The notes beneath the pieces are model-generated. The model was not told where the DNA came from. It ran no database searches and was given only the letters and a program-made list of their open reading frames with translations. The position numbers were made by a program, and so were the translations under genes. 11,897 nt of DNA from JBEKZQ01 sp049509675 (GTDB taxonomy: Bacteria > Planctomycetota > Planctomycetia > Pirellulales > Thermoguttaceae): the NCBI GenBank assembly GCA_049509675.1, contig JBEKZQ010000174.1, forward strand, positions 1 through 11,897, in the 5' to 3' direction. Positions 5,455 through 11,897 of this stretch are shown here, in pieces (within the stretch, counting starts at the first letter, position 1; each line of letters opens with the position of its first letter).

Positions 5455-5934
5455 CTACGCCTTCACGTGGAACTTCCCGCTATCGACCACATGGCCGTTG
5501 AGCGATTCGGTATAGTGGCCGTTGATGACGTTGCCGTTGTGCGTGATCGTGCCACTGACCACCACGGTGTATGGGGCCTTCTCTGGGTTGATGGCCGCGG
5601 TGAGGGTTAGCGTGATCTTGTCGTGGTTCTTAATGGTCCCCTGCACCACGAAGGCGATGAGATTCCCGTTGGGGTCTTTGCCCAAAATGCCGCCGCTCAC
5701 CTTGGCGCCCGACTGCGTCTTGAAGGTCAGGTTGATCGGGCTGATCGCGCCGCCGCTGGACGTGAAGCTTCCGGCAAATGCCTTGCCGGTCAAGACCGGG
5801 GTGTTCGCCGCCGACACCATCGCGGCGGGTGCCGACGGTGCCGCCGCCAGGGCCGCTGCCAACGGAGTGGCCGATAACATCTGCCGATTTTCCAACTGTT
5901 CGAATCCGACCCGACGAGACCGCGAAGTACGCAT
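5455..5934 (-). CDS. Small LEPR-type exported protein, function unknown
   Basis: The 159-residue protein begins MRTSRSRRVGFEQLENRQML, then SATPLAAALAAAPSAP. A basic start, the FEQLENRQMLS motif and an alanine-rich stretch form the planctomycete LEPR-type N-terminus found on many surface or exported proteins. After a short linker the rest (about 45-159) is rich in beta-type sequence. It has repeated G/T-x-hydrophobic strands such as GKAFAGSFTSSGG, VSGGILGKDPNGN, VVQGTIKNHDKITL, VVSGTITHNGNVINGHY and the final DSGKFHVKA. This suggests one small beta barrel or sandwich, possibly lipocalin-like. There are no cysteines and no catalytic motif. The start is set by AAGGAA six bases upstream; the open frame extends to a TTG at 5967 with no support. 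It is a stand-alone gene downstream of hydA, separated from it by a REP-like pair. Confidence 0.75.
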   Translation of the reverse strand: MRTSRSRRVGFEQLENRQMLSATPLAAALAAAPSAPAAMVSAANTPVLTGKAFAGSFTSSGGAISPINLTFKTQSGAKVSGGILGKDPNGNLIAFVVQGTIKNHDKITLTLTAAINPEKAPYTVVVSGTITHNGNVINGHYTESLNGHVVDSGKFHVKA

Positions 5935-6065
5935 ACCAGGTTCCTTTGCCAAATGCGCGGGTGCCAAAAGGTTATAGTGCTTTACCTGCTTTCTATATTA
6001 AATGAAGGCGGGGCGGTTTGCAACTTTTGGGCAAAAAATGCGGCCGGCGTCGCGGTGGAAAAGAC

Positions 6066-6118
6066 GTACTCCTCTCGCTCCGCGAGAGGTCGGACATCTC
6101 GCGGAGCGAGATGAGTAC
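6066..6118. repeat. REP-like inverted pair downstream of hydA
   Basis: Two units face each other. Each starts GTACTC from the outside and then forms a short hairpin. Unit 1 is CTCTCGC (6072-6078), loop TCC, GCGAGAG (6082-6088). Unit 2 is ATCTCGC (6096-6102), loop GGA, GCGAGAT (6106-6112). The units also pair with each other over 22 positions with one mismatch and a 9-nt loop. The mismatch is compensated within each short hairpin (C-G in one, A-T in the other). The pair begins about 30 bases after the hydA stop, so it may stop or protect the hydrogenase transcript. Confidence 0.75.
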
Positions 6119-6147
6119 AACCTGTAGGGCATAGTGGGGGGGAAGAC

Positions 6148-7926
6148 TTACAGCCGCGGACGGGGCGTGTATTTCGTGTGCAATAGATGGTGCGATTTCT
6201 CGCCCAGCGGCTTGCCCAGGAACTCCTCGTACAGTTGCCGGACCTCGGGATTCTCGTGCGATTTCCGCAGATCCTTCCCCTCGTCCTCTTGGTAGATCGC
6301 GGCGATGCGACGCTCGCGAATGCTATTGTCGGTGAAACGGGGCTGGCCGCCGCCGCCGATGCAGCCGCCGGGACAGGTCATCACCTCGACGAAATGATAC
6401 TGCTTCCGGCCCGCGCGGATGGCCGCAATCACCCGCTGGGCATTGCCCAGGCCGTGGGCCACCGCCACGTTCAGAATGGCGCCGTCGAGAAACTTCCAAT
6501 CGGGCAGCGTGTGGTCGATCTTGAGCGCGGCCTCTTTGACGCCCTTCAGGCCGGCCACGGGCGCGACGCGCAGGTTGGCCATCGGCAGCGGCCGGCCGGT
6601 GACCAACTCGTAAGCGGTGCGCAAGGCGGCTTCCATCACCCCGCCCGTGTTGGCGAAAATATCGGCGGCCCCGGTCGAGAGGCCCAGCGGGGCGTCCATC
6701 TCGCCGTCGGGCAGACTGCGGAAATCGATTCCCGCGGCGCGGATCATCTTGCCCAACTCGCGCGTGGTCAACACCACGTCCACGTCGCGCACTCCGCTGG
6801 AGGCCATTTCCGGCCGCTGGCATTCGTACTTCTTCGCCGTGCAGGGCATGATCGAGACCACGAAAATGTCTTCCGGCCGCTTGCCCAACTTGCCCGCATA
6901 ATAGGTCTTGGCCACCGCCCCGAACATCTGCTGCGGCGACTTGCAACTGGAAAGGTTGGGCAACAGGTCGGGATGGAAGTATTCGAGGAACTTGATCCAG
7001 CCCGGCGAGCAACTGGTGAACATGGGCAGGGCGGCCGGTTGGTGCTCGACCAGCACCTTGCGCAGCCGCGCGAGCAGTTCCGTGCCTTCTTCGATGATCG
7101 TCAGGTCTGCGGCGAAATTGGTGTCGAACACGGCGTCGAACCCCAGGCGGCGCAAGGCGGAAACCATCTTGCCCGTGACCAGCGTGCCCGGCTCGTAGCC
7201 GAAACATTCGCCCAGAGCGCCGCGGATGGCCGGGGCCGTTTGCACCACCACCTGTTTGCCCGGGCTTTCCAGGGCCTGCCAGACCTCTTCGATCTGGTCC
7301 TTCTCGGTGATTGCGCCCACGGGGCAGATTGCGGCGCACTGCCCGCACTGCACGCAGGCCACGCGGTTCAGGTCGTGGTTGAAGGCCGGCCCGATGACGG
7401 TCTCGAAGCCCCGGTTCTGCGGGAACAGGGCCCCCACGTCCTGGATCTCGGCGCACACGCTCACGCAGCGGCGGCACTTGATGCACTTGCCGTTGTCGCG
7501 CAGCAGGGCCGGCGTGGAGGCGTCGATCCGCTTGCGGATCTTCTCGCCCGTGTAGGCGATCTCGCGAATGCCCAATTCGGCGGCCAGTGCCTGCAACTCG
7601 CAGTCTTCACTGCGATCGCAGGTCTGGCACTCGCCGTTGTGCTCGGAGAGCAACAACTCGACCACCGTGCGCCGGGCGTTGCGCACGCGGCTGGTGTTGG
7701 TGAAGACCTTCATGCCGGCGGCCGCGGGCATGGAGCAGGAGGCGGCCAGGTTGCGCGCCCCTTCCACTTCCACCACGCACACGCGGCAGGCCCCGATCGT
7801 TTGCAAGCCTTCCACGTGGCAGAGGGTGGGGATATTGATGCCGGCCTGCCGGGCCGCACCCAAGAGCGTCGTTCCCTCGGGAACTTCCAGCGGAGTGTTG
7901 TTAATCGAAAGCCTGATCGTGGACAT
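6148..7926 (-). CDS. hydA: [FeFe]-hydrogenase catalytic subunit HydA (HndD-like, M3 type)
   Basis: This cytoplasmic subunit catalyses reversible H2 oxidation/proton reduction. Domains of the 592-residue protein: a [2Fe-2S] domain with Cys36, 47, 50 and 64; a His-Cys3 [4Fe-4S] site with His96, Cys100, 103 and 109; a two-cluster ferredoxin domain with Cys148, 151, 154, 158 and Cys191, 194, 197, 201; and the H-cluster domain from about 225. H-cluster motifs are TSCSPGW (304-310), MPCTAKKYE (360-368) and EVMTCPGGCIGGGGQP (514-529) with Cys518 and Cys522. The first motif has Ser307 where many enzymes have a second Cys. The size matches HndD, without the extra C-terminal [2Fe-2S] domain of T. maritima HydA. 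It ends the hydC-hydB-hydA operon, 109 nt after hydB. The start lacks a clear Shine-Dalgarno. No HydE, HydF or HydG maturases are in the window. Confidence 0.95.
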   Translation of the reverse strand: MSTIRLSINNTPLEVPEGTTLLGAARQAGINIPTLCHVEGLQTIGACRVCVVEVEGARNLAASCSMPAAAGMKVFTNTSRVRNARRTVVELLLSEHNGECQTCDRSEDCELQALAAELGIREIAYTGEKIRKRIDASTPALLRDNGKCIKCRRCVSVCAEIQDVGALFPQNRGFETVIGPAFNHDLNRVACVQCGQCAAICPVGAITEKDQIEEVWQALESPGKQVVVQTAPAIRGALGECFGYEPGTLVTGKMVSALRRLGFDAVFDTNFAADLTIIEEGTELLARLRKVLVEHQPAALPMFTSCSPGWIKFLEYFHPDLLPNLSSCKSPQQMFGAVAKTYYAGKLGKRPEDIFVVSIMPCTAKKYECQRPEMASSGVRDVDVVLTTRELGKMIRAAGIDFRSLPDGEMDAPLGLSTGAADIFANTGGVMEAALRTAYELVTGRPLPMANLRVAPVAGLKGVKEAALKIDHTLPDWKFLDGAILNVAVAHGLGNAQRVIAAIRAGRKQYHFVEVMTCPGGCIGGGGQPRFTDNSIRERRIAAIYQEDEGKDLRKSHENPEVRQLYEEFLGKPLGEKSHHLLHTKYTPRPRL

Positions 7927-7957
7927 GGGTAGCGGATGGTGGATAGTTGTTGCAATT

Positions 7958-8016
7958 GTAGCAGGCGCACGCCGTGTGCCGTCCGCAATTTACGGCACAC
8001 GGCGTGTGCCTACTAC
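7958..8016. repeat. REP-like inverted pair with GTAG ends between hydB and hydA
   Basis: Each unit has an outward GTAG tetranucleotide, two bases, a hairpin and GT. Unit 1 has GTAG at 7958-7961 and hairpin GGCGCACG-C-CGTGTGCC (7964-7980). Unit 2, read on the minus strand, has GTAG at 8016-8013 and the corresponding hairpin GGCACACG-C-CGTGTGCC (8010-7994). The units pair with each other over 23 positions with two mismatches and a 9-nt loop. GTAG plus an imperfect palindrome is the signature of REP sequences handled by TnpA-REP (RAYT) proteins, and two facing units make a BIME-like pair. It fills most of the 109-nt hydB-hydA spacer and could alter the relative expression of hydA. Confidence 0.8.
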
Positions 8017-8035
8017 ATTGAAATGATAGTCATGT

Positions 8036-11000
8036 TTAGTGCCCGTTGTCGCCGTTGGCCGGACAGCGCCGGCCGTAATCGCAGCGCAGGCAGCGTTGCG
8101 CCTGCCGCACGGCCACGGCCTCGCGCCAGGGCTGCTCCACTTCGTCGAAGTTCTGGCAGCGCCGCTCCACGGGGATCAGATCCAAGTGCTCGCGGGGCGT
8201 GCCGCTCGGCTCCGCCTCGGGGTCGAAGAAGGTGTCGACCGTCTGCGGTTCGCGCCAGAAGGCGTGCAGGGCGCCGGTGAGGTATTGGTCGATGCCCACG
8301 GCGGCCCGCTCGCCGGCGGCCACCGCTTCCACGACCGAGGAGGGCCCGGTCACGGCGTCACCGCCCCCGAAGATCCATTTTTCCGAGGTCTGGCCGGTGG
8401 CCCCCTTGACGAGAATGTAATCGCGGTTGCGGGTCTCCAGCGTCATGCCGTTGGTGAGCTTCTTCAGATCGAGCGTCTGGCCGATGGCGACGAGGATGTG
8501 GTCGGCCTTGAGAATGAAGGCCTCGCCGGCTTCCACCGGTCGGCGGCGTCCGGAGCGGTCGAACTGTCCCAACCGCATCGGCTGGCATTTCAGTCCGACC
8601 ACGCGGCGGCCGCCGAGGAGCACTTCCATGGGCGCGGTCAAGAGCTGCAGATCGACGCCCTCGTGCTGGGCCTCTTCGATCTCCTCCTTGTAGGCCGGCA
8701 TCACCTCGCGACTGCGGCGGTACACGACCGTGACGTGCTCGGCGCCCAGGCGCACGGCGGTGCGGGCGGCGTCGATGGCCGAGTTGCCGCCGCCGATGAC
8801 CACGACTTCCTTGCCCACCGGCACCGACCCGCGCAGGTTATAGGTGCGGAGGAAGGATAGCGCGTCGGTGATCCCCTCGGCATTTTCACCGGGGATGCCC
8901 AGGCCCACGCCCAGCGGTGCGCCGATGGCCAGGAACACCGCCTCATAGCCCACCGCCCGCAGCGACTTGAGCGTGAAATGTTCGCCCAGGGCCCTATTGG
9001 TGAGGATCTCCACGCCCATCCGTTCGATCATGCGGACCTCGCGGGCCACGATTTCCCGCGGCAGGCGATAGGCGGGGATGGCCTGCACGAGCATGCCGCC
9101 CGGCCGCGGCTCCGACTCGAACACCGTGGGGCGATATCCCAGCCGGGCCAGGAAGTAGGCGCACGACAGGCCGGCCGGCCCCGCCCCCACGATGGCGATC
9201 TTCCGCTTGGCGTTTTGCGGGTTCTCGCGGGCCTCCGGCAACTGGATCGTCACTTCCTGGTCGACCATGAAGCGCTTAATGCCGCGGATCGACACCGGCT
9301 CGTCGAGCGTCGAGCGGCGGCACTTGTCTTCGCAGGTGTGGAAGCACACGCGCGAGCAAACGGCCGCGAAGGGGTTGCGCTCCCGGTGCAAACGCAGCCC
9401 CTCGGCATAACGTTTCTCGGCCACCAGCGAGACGTAACCGGGGATGTCCACGTTGGCCGGACAGGCGCTGGAGCACGGGGCATAGACCAACGAGGGGCAC
9501 ACGCCGGCGCGACAGTGCTTGTCGCGGATGTGTTCCACGTACTCGTGCCCGAAGTGGCGGATCGTCGAAAGCACGGGGTTCGGCGCCGTCTGGCCCAGGC
9601 CGCACAGCGAAGTGTCCTTGATCATTTCGCCCAGCTCGATGAGCCGATCCAGGTCGGCCTCTTCGCCGCGGCCTTCACATATACGGTTGAGGATCTCCAG
9701 CATCCGCTTGGTGCCCACGCGGCAGGGCACGCACTTGCCGCACGACTCCTCTTGCACGAACTCGATGAAGTAGCGGGCCACGTCCACCATGCAACTGTCC
9801 TCGTCCATGACGATCAGCCCGCCCGAACCCATGATGGCGCCCAACTCGGAGAGCGATTCGTAGTCCAGCGCCACGCCCAGATGCTGCTTGGGAATGCAAC
9901 CGCCGGACGGTCCGCCGATCTGGGCGGCCTTGAACTCCTTGCCCGAGGAAGTGCCGCCGCCGATGTCGTAGATCAGGTCGCCCAGCGGCATGCCGATGGG
10001 GACCTCGATCAGGCCGGCATTCTTGATGGCCCCGGCCAGGGCGAAGACCTTCGTGCCCTTGCTCTTGTCGGTACCTTGCGAGGCGTACCACTGGCCGCCC
10101 CCGAGAACGATGGCCGGCACGTTGGCATACGTTTCCACGTTGTTCAGCAGCGTGGGCTTTCCCCACAGGCCCTTCACGGCGGGGAACGGCGGACGCGGAC
10201 GCGGTTCGCCGCGGTTGCCCTCGATCGAGGTCAGCAGGGCCGTCTCTTCGCCGCACACGAAGGCCCCCGAGCCCATGCGAATCTCGACGTCGAAATCGAA
10301 CCCGCTGCCCAGCACGTTCTTGCCCAGAACACCCAGCGCGCGGGCCTGCGCGATGGCAGTTTTCAGACGCGCGACGGCCAAGGGATATTCGGCCCGCACG
10401 TAGATATAGCCCATCGACGCGCCGATGGTATGCGCGGCGATGGCCATGCCTTCCAGCACGCTGTGCGGATCGCCCTCCAGCACGCTGCGGTCCATGAACG
10501 CGCCGGGATCGCCTTCGTCGGCGTTGCACACGGCGTATTTCTCTTGGCCGGCCGACTGCCGCGTAAGCTTCCATTTGCGCCAGGTGGGGAAACCGGCGCC
10601 GCCGCGGCCGCGCAGGCCGGAGATGCGCATCGTCTCAATGACCGCCTCGCCGTTGTTCTCCGTGAGCACCTTGGCCAGGGCCTGGTAGCCGTCCCGCGCC
10701 ACGTAGTCTTCGATCCGCCGCGGATCCACCAGCCCGCAGTTTCGCAGCACGATCTTCTTCTGCCGCTTGAAGAAGTCCATGTCGGCGGAGTTGGCCACGC
10801 AGCGGCCGTCCGCACGGCGGTGCGTCAAGCGCTCGACCACCCGCCCCTTGGCCAGGTGCTCGGCCACGATCTCGGCCCCGTCCTGCGGCTTGAGGTTCTC
10901 GTAGAACACCTGGGCGACCGACAGCACGGGGCCGGCCGAACAGGGACCCAGACATCCCGTGCCGATCACCGAGACGCGATCCTGCAAACCCTTGCGGGCC

Positions 11001-11170
11001 AGTTCGTCTTCGATTGCCGCCTTCAGCCGCACGCTCCCCGAGGCGATGCAGCCTGCGCCCATGCAGATGCGGATCTGCTGGTGGCCGGCGGCCGCCAGGC
11101 GCTCCTGCTCGGCCCGGAGTCTGTCGCGCAGGGCGGTCAACTCTCCTGCGGTGGCGATGCGCTCGGTCAT
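8036..11170 (-). CDS. hydB: Hydrogenase flavoprotein HydB: NuoF-like fused to GltD/NfnB-like FAD oxidoreductase
   Basis: This 1044-residue fusion passes electrons between HydA and pyridine nucleotides. Order: a thioredoxin-like [2Fe-2S] domain (Cys36, 41, 73, 77); a NuoF core with FMN/NADH motifs GLRGRGGAGFPTWRKW (185-200) and NADEGDPGAFMDR (216-228), an SLBB region (about 385-440) and the N3-type [4Fe-4S] site ESCGKCVPC (475-483) plus Cys523. After HCRAGVC (552-558) the usual HydB ferredoxin domain is missing. A GltD-like part follows directly: cluster cysteines 566, 570, 605, 609, 613 and 617; FAD site VGAGPAG (661-667); NAD(P)H site VIGGGNSAIDAA (791-802) with Arg818/Arg819 favouring NADPH; and the second FAD motif IFGGGDAVTGPSS (933-945). 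The C-terminus adds Cys1027, 1030 and 1036. The frame is continuous, so this is no frameshift. It overlaps hydC by ATGA. It resembles hydrogenases described as glutamate-synthase-linked. Confidence 0.92.
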   Translation of the reverse strand: MTERIATAGELTALRDRLRAEQERLAAAGHQQIRICMGAGCIASGSVRLKAAIEDELARKGLQDRVSVIGTGCLGPCSAGPVLSVAQVFYENLKPQDGAEIVAEHLAKGRVVERLTHRRADGRCVANSADMDFFKRQKKIVLRNCGLVDPRRIEDYVARDGYQALAKVLTENNGEAVIETMRISGLRGRGGAGFPTWRKWKLTRQSAGQEKYAVCNADEGDPGAFMDRSVLEGDPHSVLEGMAIAAHTIGASMGYIYVRAEYPLAVARLKTAIAQARALGVLGKNVLGSGFDFDVEIRMGSGAFVCGEETALLTSIEGNRGEPRPRPPFPAVKGLWGKPTLLNNVETYANVPAIVLGGGQWYASQGTDKSKGTKVFALAGAIKNAGLIEVPIGMPLGDLIYDIGGGTSSGKEFKAAQIGGPSGGCIPKQHLGVALDYESLSELGAIMGSGGLIVMDEDSCMVDVARYFIEFVQEESCGKCVPCRVGTKRMLEILNRICEGRGEEADLDRLIELGEMIKDTSLCGLGQTAPNPVLSTIRHFGHEYVEHIRDKHCRAGVCPSLVYAPCSSACPANVDIPGYVSLVAEKRYAEGLRLHRERNPFAAVCSRVCFHTCEDKCRRSTLDEPVSIRGIKRFMVDQEVTIQLPEARENPQNAKRKIAIVGAGPAGLSCAYFLARLGYRPTVFESEPRPGGMLVQAIPAYRLPREIVAREVRMIERMGVEILTNRALGEHFTLKSLRAVGYEAVFLAIGAPLGVGLGIPGENAEGITDALSFLRTYNLRGSVPVGKEVVVIGGGNSAIDAARTAVRLGAEHVTVVYRRSREVMPAYKEEIEEAQHEGVDLQLLTAPMEVLLGGRRVVGLKCQPMRLGQFDRSGRRRPVEAGEAFILKADHILVAIGQTLDLKKLTNGMTLETRNRDYILVKGATGQTSEKWIFGGGDAVTGPSSVVEAVAAGERAAVGIDQYLTGALHAFWREPQTVDTFFDPEAEPSGTPREHLDLIPVERRCQNFDEVEQPWREAVAVRQAQRCLRCDYGRRCPANGDNGH

Positions 11171-11706
11171 GCGTTCTCTCCGTTGGCATCGCTGGCGGCG
11201 TGTTCCGGGCGATAGTGTTCCAGAATGCGGGACAAACGCGCCGGCTTGACCCGCTGGTGTACGTCGTCGTCGATCATGATCACGGGGGCCAGTCCGCAGG
11301 CCCCGAAACAGCGGCCCACGTCCAACGAGAACTGGCGGTCCGGCGTGGTCTCACCCACTTCCACCCGCAACAGGTCCTTCAACGCGGAAAGCACTTGCTT
11401 GCCGCCGCGCACGTAACAGGCCGTTCCCAGGCACACCCGCACCAAGTGCCGGCCGCGGGGCACCGTGGTGAAGAACGAATAGAAGCTCACCACCCCCGCC
11501 ACTTCGCTGTAGGGCTTATTCAACGCCAAGCCGATCTTTTGCAGGGCCACTTCCGGCAGGTATCCGAACAGCGCTTGGGCAATTTGCAACACGGGGATCA
11601 GCGCACCCGGCGTGTCGGCATATTCCTTCAGAACGTCATCCAGTCGGGCCAGCAGTTCCTCCTGCGACGCTTCTTCACAATGGGGGCCCTTTTGATCCAC
11701 AGCCAT
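11167..11706 (-). CDS. hydC: Hydrogenase [2Fe-2S] subunit HydC (NuoE/HndA-like)
   Basis: The 179-residue protein has the NuoE-family layout: a helical N-terminal part (about 15-65, with TPGALIPVLQIAQALFGYLP), then GVVSFYSFF (71-79), and a thioredoxin-like [2Fe-2S] domain with Cys92 and Cys97 (VCLGTACYVRGG) and Cys133 and Cys137 (GRCFGACGLAP). It docks on the NuoF-like subunit as in HydABC and complex I. It is first in the operon; its TGA overlaps the hydB ATG by four bases, so the two are translationally coupled. The ATG at 11706 follows an AAAAAAGG run about eleven bases away, a weak ribosome site. The partner set (NuoE-like, NuoF-like fusion, M3 HydA) rules out complex I. Confidence 0.93.
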   Translation of the reverse strand: MAVDQKGPHCEEASQEELLARLDDVLKEYADTPGALIPVLQIAQALFGYLPEVALQKIGLALNKPYSEVAGVVSFYSFFTTVPRGRHLVRVCLGTACYVRGGKQVLSALKDLLRVEVGETTPDRQFSLDVGRCFGACGLAPVIMIDDDVHQRVKPARLSRILEHYRPEHAASDANGENA

Positions 11707-11834
11707 CTTGCGGCACGCCTTTTTTGCAATAGTTTTGCTTGTTAAATCCCCTTGGTACGAAGCACTTTAGCACGATTCAATGATATCGCACGCGAAGCCC
11801 GCTGCAAGGCAGGAGAACTGCAAAGTCGGGGTCT
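11707..11834 (-). other. Upstream region of the hydrogenase operon
   Basis: No gene is seen here. The only promoter-like pair found on the minus strand is TTGAAT (11780-11775) and TACCAA (11757-11752), 17 nt apart, matching the sigma-70 consensus at four and three positions. No clear operator or inverted repeat is visible next to it. An unknown regulator may act here; the sequence does not show it. Confidence 0.25.
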
Positions 11835-11896
11835 GGTCCATTTTTCGGCTAATAGGCATTGCCATTTGGCCTGACTCATGACCGAAAACATGGACC
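11835..11896. repeat. Inverted repeat with GGTCCAT ends, related to the element in the PIN gene
   Basis: GGTCCATTTTTCGG (11835-11848) faces CCGAAAACATGGACC (11882-11896). The right arm is the exact reverse complement of 4784-4798, and the left arm is close to the other arm of that same inner pair (4828-4844). The 33-nt centre differs from the earlier copy. The element lies upstream of hydC and may run past the window end. Confidence 0.65.
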
Positions 11897-11897
11897 T

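Noticed and set aside
6187..7932. Long plus-strand open frame (581 codons) opposite hydA
   Set aside because: It mirrors hydA almost end to end, gives a His/Arg/Gly/Ala-rich product without recognisable motifs, and is explained by the high GC third-position bias of the real gene.
8036..11170. Idea that the HydB-GltD joining is a frameshift or assembly fusion of two genes
   Set aside because: The frame is open throughout, no internal start or spacer appears at the junction, and the GltD cluster cysteines follow directly after HCRAGVC; raw reads would still be needed to be certain.
8978..11215. Long plus-strand open frame (745 codons) opposite hydB
   Set aside because: It is antisense to a gene with many exact cofactor motifs; its product has the same low-complexity character as other shadow frames.
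6148..11706. Respiratory complex I (NuoEFG)
   Set aside because: The third gene has all three H-cluster motifs and the expected hydrogenase length, so this is an [FeFe]-hydrogenase operon.
1..11897. CRISPR array, tRNA, rRNA or prophage
   Set aside because: The repeats seen are nested palindromes without regular spacers, and no tRNA fold, rRNA stretch or phage gene was recognised by reading.

Overview
The window looks like chromosome of a GC-rich member of the Planctomycetota, probably of the Pirellulales type. This is inferred from three things: a short exported-type protein with the planctomycete N-terminal motif FEQLENRQMLS, a PIN toxin/antitoxin pair of a kind I associate with these genomes, and many dispersed nested palindromes in the spacers. 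No rRNA or other taxonomic marker is present, so this is inference.

Left part (1-4575, + strand) is an iron-sulfur assembly block. sufB and sufD encode the SUF scaffold, followed by a small Rieske-type ferredoxin and a DUF59/MIP18 protein (SufT-like). sufC, sufS and sufU are not in the window. A clearly AT-richer segment (about 3040-3840) splits the block and carries a PD-(D/E)XK-like protein with a strong ribosome binding site of its own. Three copies of one palindromic repeat lie before sufB, just after it and just before sufD. The last copy would falsely extend sufD upstream.

Middle part (4578-5934, - strand) holds an intact antitoxin-like gene and a wrecked PIN-domain toxin gene. Only the ends of the toxin survive, and its middle is replaced by a 177-bp nested palindrome. 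Next come a perfect 18-bp inverted repeat and the small LEPR-type protein.

Right part (6148-11706, - strand) is a three-gene [FeFe]-hydrogenase operon, hydC-hydB-hydA. HydC is a NuoE-like [2Fe-2S] subunit. HydB is a 1044-residue fusion of a NuoF-like flavoprotein to a GltD/NfnB-like FAD and NAD(P)H domain, which sits where the usual HydB C-terminal ferredoxin domain would be. HydA is an M3-type catalytic subunit. The complex should link H2 to pyridine nucleotides, possibly to NADH and NADPH both. Two REP-like inverted pairs bracket hydA. The SUF block could help supply clusters to this very Fe-S-rich complex, but nothing in the sequence shows co-regulation.
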